DNA of 37,124 nt, taken from positions 1 through 37,124 of the forward strand of contig NZ_JADFCO010000055.1 of the NCBI RefSeq assembly GCF_015356755.1, given 5' to 3'. The notes beneath the pieces are model-generated. The model saw nothing but the letters and a program-made list of their open reading frames with translations. It had not been told where the DNA came from and searched no databases. Position 1 is the stretch's first letter; every line of letters starts with the position of its first letter. The translations under genes were made by a program, and so were the position numbers. The DNA is from Nonlabens antarcticus (lineage in GTDB: Bacteria > Bacteroidota > Bacteroidia > Flavobacteriales > Flavobacteriaceae). This document shows positions 32,653 through 37,124 of this stretch, in pieces.

Positions 32653-33210
32653 ATGAAACATTTATTTGCTGTTATTTTAATGACATTATCATTGATAAGC
32701 TGTCGCAATACTACGGATACGGACGAAACACCGGCGTTGAATGAAGAACAACTGGAAGAAGTAGCTTATTTATCCTATGGAAATGATATAAAAGCCGAAA
32801 AAGCGATCAGTTCAGAAGAGCTTGCGGAATTGTATGCAAACCTGAAACCTAACGATACTCTTAATGTCAAAGTAAAATCTTCCATCAACGAGGTTTGTAC
32901 CAACAAAGGCTGCTGGATCAAAATTCCTGCTGGAAGTGAATCGGCTAGAGTTACTTTCAAAGATTACGGGTTTTTCCTTCCTAAAAATAGCCAAGGAAAA
33001 GAAGTGGTTTTAGAAGGAAGAGCTTTTAAAAGTGTTACCAGTATTGAAGATTTGAAACATTTTGCCATGGATGGCGGTAAGAGCAAAGAAGAAATTGATG
33101 GCATTACTAAAGAAGAAGTCACTTTGAGTTTTGAAGCTACGGGAGCATTAGTAGAGTCTTTCGAAAATCCAGATGTTTTTGAAGTAGCACCAGCTAAAAC
33201 CTCAGAGTAG
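32653..33210 (+). CDS. DUF4920 lipoprotein
   Basis: 185 residues. Lipoprotein signal with Cys17 (SLISC-RNTTD), an acidic linker, then the DUF4920 domain: AYLSYGNDIKAEKAISSEEL, VKSSINEVCTNKGCWIKIPA with two Cys and a Trp (CTNKGCW), VTFKDYGFFLPKN and VVLEGRAFKSVTS, DLKHFAMDGGKSKEEI. The Cys-x4-Cys-Trp and His could bind a metal, but the function of the family is unknown. Its stop is followed directly by mnmD, so they are probably co-transcribed; divergent from ilvE. Confidence 0.88.
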   Translation: MKHLFAVILMTLSLISCRNTTDTDETPALNEEQLEEVAYLSYGNDIKAEKAISSEELAELYANLKPNDTLNVKVKSSINEVCTNKGCWIKIPAGSESARVTFKDYGFFLPKNSQGKEVVLEGRAFKSVTSIEDLKHFAMDGGKSKEEIDGITKEEVTLSFEATGALVESFENPDVFEVAPAKTSE

Positions 33211-33882
33211 TTGAAGCGGGAAATCATGACAACAAGCGATGGTTCTAAAACCATTCACATTGCTGATCTCAACGAACAATATCATTCTAAACATGGCGCG
33301 CTTCAAGAAGCGCGTCATGTGTTTATAAAAACGGGACTGGACTATTATTTGAAGGAAATCAACCCATCAATAACGCGTCTGCGCATTTTAGAATACGGAT
33401 TTGGAACTGGGTTGAATGCATTACTCACCAGTTTATATGAAGAATCGCTACCGATAGAATATACAGGAACCGAGGCTTTTCCTATTACTAGGGAAGAAGT
33501 TGAAGCTATGGATTATGGTGCCATGCTTGATGCAGATGATATTTATCAAAAGATGCATGATGCACCTTGGGAAACCAAAACCAGTATCACAGACAGTTTT
33601 CAGCTTACAAAAAACCAACTTAAGTTCGAGGATTTGGAATATGAATCGGTATTTGATTTGATATATTTTGACGCTTTCGGACCACGCACGCAGCCAGAAC
33701 TCTGGACGCTAGATATATTTGAGTCTGCTTATAAAGCTCTCGACACTAACGGAGTACTTGTTACCTATTGTGCTGCTGGTCAAGTGCGCCGGAATCTAAT
33801 TGCTGCAGGTTTTACAGTAGAGCGATTACCGGGACCACCAGGAAAACGGGAGATGTTGAGGGGAAGGAAAGGTATCGCTTAA
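33211..33882 (+). CDS. mnmD: tRNA 5-methylaminomethyl-2-thiouridine methyltransferase, stand-alone MnmD
   Basis: SAM-dependent methyltransferase making mnm5s2U from nm5s2U at tRNA wobble position 34. 223 residues, matching MnmD without the FAD oxidase domain found in MnmC fusions. Motifs: EQYHSKHGALQEARHVFIKT, ILEYGFGTGLNALL (SAM), TGTEAFP, LIYFDAFGPRTQPELWT, LVTYCAAGQVRRNL and PGPPGKREMLRG. The frame opens with TTG right after the preceding stop and gives MKREIMTTSDGS, matching family N termini; an ATG five codons in is the alternative. Confidence 0.93.
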   Translation: MKREIMTTSDGSKTIHIADLNEQYHSKHGALQEARHVFIKTGLDYYLKEINPSITRLRILEYGFGTGLNALLTSLYEESLPIEYTGTEAFPITREEVEAMDYGAMLDADDIYQKMHDAPWETKTSITDSFQLTKNQLKFEDLEYESVFDLIYFDAFGPRTQPELWTLDIFESAYKALDTNGVLVTYCAAGQVRRNLIAAGFTVERLPGPPGKREMLRGRKGIA

Positions 33883-33889
33883 AGATCTA

Positions 33890-33952
33890 AAATCTCAAAA
33901 CCCAAATCTCAAAACCCAAATCGGAAATCGGAAATACGAAATACGAAAATTG
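33890..33952. repeat. Heptamer run, AAATCTC/AAAACCC/AAATCGG/AAATACG
   Basis: Nine consecutive 7-mers, each starting AAA: AAATCTC, AAAACCC, AAATCTC, AAAACCC, AAATCGG twice, AAATACG twice, AAAATTG. The 7-bp phase holds while the unit changes. Confidence 0.8.
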
Positions 33953-34008
33953 CCGATTATCATTTTGCTGTCGCAAAATTTGATTATTAATTGCTGATTT
34001 TTAAATTT

Positions 34009-34048
34009 TACCGCATACCGCATACCGCATACCGCATACCGCATACCG
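34009..34048. repeat. TACCGCA tandem array, 5.7 copies
   Basis: Perfect TACCGCA units, in the first copy of the long direct repeat. Confidence 0.95.
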
Positions 34049-34145
34049 AAAATCAAAATCAAAACTGAAATCTAAAAAAGAGCCATTTCAGCATTCGTTA
34101 TTCCTTGTTCGATATTCTGTGTTCAATTTGAATTATTATTTTTAC

Positions 34146-34208
34146 TTCCAACTTCCAACTTCCGGCTTCCAGTTTCCAGTTTCCAGCCTCCAGTTTCCAG
34201 TCTCCAAT
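34146..34208. repeat. TTCCAAC/TTCCAGT heptamer array
   Basis: Nine 7-mers: TTCCAAC twice, TTCCGGC, TTCCAGT twice, TTCCAGC, CTCCAGT, TTCCAGT, CTCCAAT. Variation is at set positions of the unit. Confidence 0.9.
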
Positions 34209-34340
34209 TCATTACAGATTTTTAATTCCTTAACTGTTCTCGACTGCGCTCGAACTGACATTTGTCTCTATGTCCGAGTAATAAATAAAAATAAAGGTAA
34301 AATCAAATGACATTGATGTATGGATCAGCTTTTTAAATTT

Positions 34341-34387
34341 TACCGCATACCGCATACCGCATACCGCATACCGCATACCGCATACCG
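34341..34387. repeat. TACCGCA tandem array, 6.7 copies
   Basis: Same unit as at 34009 with one more copy, in the second copy of the long direct repeat. Confidence 0.95.
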
Positions 34388-34484
34388 AAAGTCAAAATCA
34401 AAACTGAAATCTAAAAAAGAGCCATTTCAGCATTCGTCATTCCTTGATCGATATTCGGTGTTCAATTTGAATTATTATTTTTTC

Positions 34485-34533
34485 TTCCAACTTCCAACTT
34501 CCAACTTCCAACTTCCAGCCTCTAGTTTCCAAT
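34485..34533. repeat. TTCCAAC heptamer array
   Basis: TTCCAAC four times, then TTCCAGC, CTCTAGT and TTCCAAT; fewer units and a different composition from the array at 34146. Confidence 0.9.
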
Positions 34534-34590
34534 TCATTACAATTTTTTAACTCCTTAACTATTCTTTGCTAGGCCTAAATTGACATTCTT

Positions 34591-34632
34591 ACTAAATACT
34601 AAATACTAAATACTAAATACTAAATACTAAAT
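34591..34632. repeat. ACTAAAT tandem array, 6 copies
   Basis: Six perfect ACTAAAT units, 58 bp before the pepD -7 box. Confidence 0.95.
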
Positions 34633-34689
34633 CTTCAACATGCGATATTCTTTTAATATAAGGTTCACGAGCAATCCTATTCTGTGGCC

Positions 34690-34697
34690 TAACTTTG
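34690..34697 (+). promoter_or_regulatory. -7 box of pepD
   Basis: TAACTTTG matches TAnnTTTG and is 22 nt before the ATG. No TTG at ideal -33 spacing. The ACTAAAT array lies just upstream, so its copy number could change promoter spacing or curvature. Confidence 0.6.
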
Positions 34698-34719
34698 GGT
34701 AAAATTAAAAACAACCTAC

Positions 34720-36183
34720 ATGAGCGATGCTGTAAGAAAATTAGAACCTAAATCTGTTTGGAATCATTTTGCCGACTTGAACGCTGTGCCCAGACCCTCT
34801 AAGAAAGAAGAGCGAGTGCGGCAATTTATGGTTGATTTTGGGGAGAAGCTTCAGTTGGAGGTTTTGCAGGACGCCATAGGTAATGTGATTATAAAAAAGC
34901 CGGCAACTGCAGGAATGGAAGATCGCAAAAGTGTTATTCTTCAATCGCACCTCGACATGGTCCATCAGAAAAATAACGATACCCATTTTGATTTTGATAC
35001 CCAAGGTATTGAAATGCTGGTAGATGGAAATATTGTGAAGGCAAATGGTACCACTCTGGGAGCTGACAACGGTATGGGGGTCGCGGCGATTATGGCGTTG
35101 TTATCATCAGACTCTATCGCGCATCCAGCGATTGAAGCGCTTTTTACAATCGATGAAGAAACCGGAATGACAGGCGCAAAGGAGTTGGATAAAAGCATAT
35201 TGACTTCCTCCATATTGTTGAACTTAGATACTGAGGAAGATGATGAGATCGACATAGGATGTGCTGGTGGGATCGATGTGACTGGTGAAAAAACGTACGA
35301 GACTGCAGATCCCGGATCTAATTTCTTGACTAAAAAAATCACGGTCAAAGGCCTGAAAGGTGGTCATAGCGGTATGGATATACACAAAGGGCTGGGAAAT
35401 GCTAATAAAATGGCGACTCGACTTATGGATGCTATGCAGAATAATGGCACGATCCACTTGCAGGAATTTAACGGTGGAAGTTTGAGAAATGCTATTCCCA
35501 GAGAGGCGAGTGGGGTAGTCCGCTTTCGCGAAAGCGAACTCAAATCCGTGCACGATGCCTTTGATAGGTGTAAAACTGCTATTGAAAACGAGTACAAATC
35601 CATCGAGCCGAAACTTCATATTTCTATAGAAGATGCAACTGGTGAAAAAGTGCTGAGTGCCAACGATACCAAGCACCTGATCTATATGATGCTGGGGATT
35701 CCTAATGGTGTTTACCGCTGGAGCCCTGATTTTGAAGACTTAGTAGAGGCGAGTAATAATCTTGCTCGGGTGACTTTAAAAGATGGTGCATTTGAAGCTG
35801 CCTGTCTGACCAGATCATCTGTAGAAAGTGTAAAAGATGATTTGAAAGGAAGTGTAGGCGGCGTCATGGAACTTGCGGGAATGAACGTGTCGATGACGGG
35901 AGATTATCCAGGATGGGAGCCGAAACCAGACAGTGCCATTCTAAAAATAGCCAGCGCTAAATACACTGAATTGTTCTCAAAAGAACCCAGAGTCGTCGCC
36001 TGTCACGCAGGCCTTGAATGCGGAATCCTAGGCGAGCGCTATCCAGGAATGGACATGATTTCCTTTGGTCCGAATATACGAGGGCCACACAGTCCCGACG
36101 AACATGTCGAGATTGACTCAGTTCAGAAGTTTTGGAAATTGTTGCAGGAAATTTTAAAGGAGATTCCTGTGGAGAAAAAATAA
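34720..36183 (+). CDS. pepD: Cytosolic aminoacyl-histidine dipeptidase (PepD, M20 family)
   Basis: Zinc dipeptidase of broad specificity, 487 residues. Metal and catalytic motifs: SHLDMVH (His77, Asp79), GADNGMG (Asp116, bridging), DEETGMTGA (Glu146/147) and LDTEEDDE (Asp170); GGHSGMDIHKGLGNA and NAIPRE lie in the lid domain, and CHAGLECGIL with SFGPNIRGPHSPDE near the end carries the last ligand. No signal peptide, so cytosolic. A CTTTCGCGAAAG palindrome at 35521-35536 lies in frame as RFRESEL. Single gene ending in a strong terminator. Confidence 0.95.
   Translation: MSDAVRKLEPKSVWNHFADLNAVPRPSKKEERVRQFMVDFGEKLQLEVLQDAIGNVIIKKPATAGMEDRKSVILQSHLDMVHQKNNDTHFDFDTQGIEMLVDGNIVKANGTTLGADNGMGVAAIMALLSSDSIAHPAIEALFTIDEETGMTGAKELDKSILTSSILLNLDTEEDDEIDIGCAGGIDVTGEKTYETADPGSNFLTKKITVKGLKGGHSGMDIHKGLGNANKMATRLMDAMQNNGTIHLQEFNGGSLRNAIPREASGVVRFRESELKSVHDAFDRCKTAIENEYKSIEPKLHISIEDATGEKVLSANDTKHLIYMMLGIPNGVYRWSPDFEDLVEASNNLARVTLKDGAFEAACLTRSSVESVKDDLKGSVGGVMELAGMNVSMTGDYPGWEPKPDSAILKIASAKYTELFSKEPRVVACHAGLECGILGERYPGMDMISFGPNIRGPHSPDEHVEIDSVQKFWKLLQEILKEIPVEKK
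35521..35536. repeat. CTTTCGCGAAAG palindrome inside pepD
   Basis: CGCTTTCGCGAAAGCG; read here as RFRESE, a different frame from the AFAKA reading in other genes. Confidence 0.9.
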
Positions 36184-36202
36184 AAGTAAAAATAAAATTA
36201 AG

Positions 36203-36249
36203 AAGCACTGGAACTCGTTATTGTTTCAGTGCTTTTTTTTTGTTTTTGA
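36203..36249 (+). terminator. Terminator of pepD
   Basis: Stem AAGCACTGGAAC / GTTTCAGTGCTT (one G-U pair) with a long T run. Confidence 0.9.
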
Positions 36250-36262
36250 GAATGTGCTAATA

Positions 36263-36845
36263 ACTCCTCGCCTTAGAAAAGGCGAGGACAGATTGGCTTC
36301 GCCTTTTGAGGCGATGCAATCAGGAGTGGTTGAAGGTGTAGCAAATCCAAGTCCTATTCTCAATCTTTAGTAATACTGCAATGACTTTTAATGTCTGCTA
36401 TAACGTGTTGAAGTTCGGCGAAAATGTATTTGTTCTCATATCGTAAAATGGTAATTCCTAAACTTTGCAATTCTTTATCTCTTGCCTCGTCTTTTTCAAA
36501 TTGATCTGGTTCGTTATGATAATCTCCATCCAATTCAATTCCTAACTTGAACTTAGCAGAATAGAAATCAAGTATAAAATTATTGATTGAATACTGTCTT
36601 CTGAACTTAATGGCATCTATTTGACCAGATTTAATATGGCTCCATAAATAGGCCTCAGCAGGTGTCAATTTTTTCCTTAATATCTTTCTGTTTTTTTCAA
36701 GGTATTTAATATTATGAATGTGGGGGCGGCGTTCCATGTTTTGAAGATAGGTGTTTTTTAGGTTTAGCGGATCTTCAACCTATCCGTCTTTGTCGCTCGC
36801 GCGCCAAATCCACCTTTCCCTTTTCTGGGAAAGGAGTTTTTTTTT
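36263..36845. mobile_element. Palindromic element E4 carrying a DUF559 nuclease gene
   Basis: Left half at 36263-36345: ACTCCT, CTCGCC-TTAGAAAA-GGCGAG, GATTG...CAATC arm, AGGAGTGGTTGAAG. Right half at 36771-36845: CTTCAACCTATCCG, arm TTTGTCGC-TCGC-GCGCCAAA, ATCCACC, CTTTCCC-TTTTCT-GGGAAAG, GAGTTTTT. These are the same halves as in the short copies at 8973, 9399, 9799 and 36861, but the spacer of about 45 nt is replaced by about 430 bp containing one gene, a DUF559 endonuclease on the minus strand. Transcription of that gene would start in or near the right half. No transposase, target duplication or other cargo is seen. Confidence 0.7.
36360..36737 (-). CDS. DUF559 (Vsr-like) endonuclease
   Basis: 125 residues, usual length for DUF559. 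Restriction-endonuclease-like fold related to the Vsr mismatch endonuclease: LRKKLTPAEAYLWSHIKSGQ, IKFRRQYSINNFILDFYSA with the first acidic residue, LGIELDGDYHNEPDQFEKDE (E-x-D core and His), ARDKELQSLGITILRYENKY. Presumably a DNA-cutting or nicking enzyme; specificity unknown. It lies entirely between the two halves of a palindromic element, and the start is about 34 nt inside the right half's inner edge. Family members in other Bacteroidota are, as I recall, also often in multi-copy repeat settings. Confidence 0.88.
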   Translation of the reverse strand: MERRPHIHNIKYLEKNRKILRKKLTPAEAYLWSHIKSGQIDAIKFRRQYSINNFILDFYSAKFKLGIELDGDYHNEPDQFEKDEARDKELQSLGITILRYENKYIFAELQHVIADIKSHCSITKD

Positions 36846-36860
36846 GGGAATGTGCTGGTG

Positions 36861-37062
36861 ACTCCTCGCCTTAGAAAAGGAGAGGACAGATTGGCTTCGC
36901 CTTTTGAGGCGACGCAATCAGGAGTGGTTGAAGGTGTTGCGGAGTTTGATTTAATCCTTGTTGTGAAATAAGACTTGGTGGAACTTCAACCTTTCCGTCT
37001 CACAAACGGCTGTTGCCGTTTGTGATCCACCTTTCCCTTTTCTGGGAAAGGAGTTTTTTTTT
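36861..37062 (+). repeat. Palindromic element E5 (short form)
   Basis: 202 bp, directly after the DUF559-bearing copy, with a 15-nt gap. The left half has one change in the first hairpin (CTCGCC / GGAGAG). The spacer is about 42 nt with no gene. The right half has the strongest arm, CACAAACGGC-TGTT-GCCGTTTGTG, perfectly paired. Both this copy and E4 are preceded by GAATGTGCT, so the true left boundary may include it. Confidence 0.8.
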
Positions 37063-37124
37063 AGTTGGTACATAAAACAAAATTTCAATGCCAACAAAAG
37101 CATTCAAATTCAATTAAAATGCCG

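Larger units (their letters stand above)
33883..34719. repeat. Region of 7-bp tandem repeats and a long direct repeat
   Basis: About 840 bp with no convincing gene. It holds six runs of 7-bp units (33890-33952, 34009-34048, 34146-34208, 34341-34387, 34485-34533, 34591-34632) and a diverged direct repeat of about 235 bp (33998-34239 and 34330-34566). Short frames here translate the arrays and are not genes. Confidence 0.85.

Noticed and set aside
34009-34387. Short regular repeats considered as a CRISPR array
   Set aside because: Units are 7 bp with no spacers, no 24-40 bp repeat and no cas genes nearby.
34119-34550. Two plus-strand frames of 63 and 76 residues
   Set aside because: They translate the TTCCAAC and TACCGCA arrays (repeating SFQFPVSS and AYRIPHT-like peptides), so they are artefacts of the repeats.
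36263-37062. Insertion sequence with transposase
   Set aside because: No DDE, HUH or serine/tyrosine recombinase motif in any frame; the only gene is DUF559, so it is described as a nuclease-linked element instead.
1-37124. tRNA or rRNA genes
   Set aside because: I looked in the longer gaps for cloverleaf features (GTTCGANTC and matching acceptor arms) and saw none; a covariance search would be decisive.

Overview
The window reads as chromosome from a marine-type Flavobacteriaceae bacterium (Bacteroidota). The evidence is the set of proteins (a PyrR/PyrB pair, a short 950-residue CarB, a DUF4920 lipoprotein, a stand-alone MnmD, PepD), promoters with the Bacteroidota TAnnTTTG -7 box, weak ribosome-binding sites, and a very frequent palindrome with core CTTTCGCGAAAG. 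The genus is not determinable by eye; Nonlabens or Dokdonia relatives would be a guess.

Layout. 1-470: a hairpin and a structured interspersed repeat. 474-3498: pyrR-pyrB-small ORF (overlapping or coupled), then a ribonuclease Z gene. 3499-4038: degenerate repeat element. 4039-8861: TPR-like membrane protein, rpmH with a textbook promoter and terminator, carB, and two small membrane proteins. 8862-10049: three tandem units of about 0.41 kb, each with a 196-bp palindromic element plus a copy of the 3' end of the neighbouring thioesterase gene. 10050-14024: thioesterase, a coupled satD-DUF3307-small membrane protein operon with three palindromic operator-like sites upstream, and rmuC. 14101-19420: a vitamin B12 uptake locus, with BtuFCD-like ABC genes on the minus strand and, divergently, a cobalamin riboswitch followed by a BtuB-like TonB-dependent receptor. 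19866-22544: two paralogous 339-residue propeller-like lipoproteins with near-identical terminators. 22702-26766: small membrane protein, MazG-like pyrophosphohydrolase with two bPH2-domain membrane proteins, a secreted NTF2-like protein with an apparent nonsense mutation, and panB. 27049-33882: TerB-like protein, a structural-type secreted protein, uvrB, ilvE, DUF4920 lipoprotein, mnmD. 33883-34719: an unusual region built of 7-bp repeats. 34720-37124: pepD, then two tandem copies of the same palindromic element, the first of which carries a DUF559 (Vsr-like) endonuclease gene between its two halves.

Most genes are ordinary housekeeping. The most interesting structure is the repeat family. 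Short copies (196-202 bp) have a left half and a right half around a spacer of about 45 nt. In one copy that spacer is replaced by a DUF559 nuclease gene. This looks like a full-length/deleted-derivative relationship, comparable in logic to REP sequences and their RAYT enzymes. The hairpin arms vary in sequence between copies while staying largely self-complementary, which argues that structure is what is conserved. A second lead is the SatD-like regulator, whose N-terminal half resembles a class III nucleotide cyclase domain joined to a helix-turn-helix, with three ATTAC-N8-GTAAT palindromes directly upstream of its gene.
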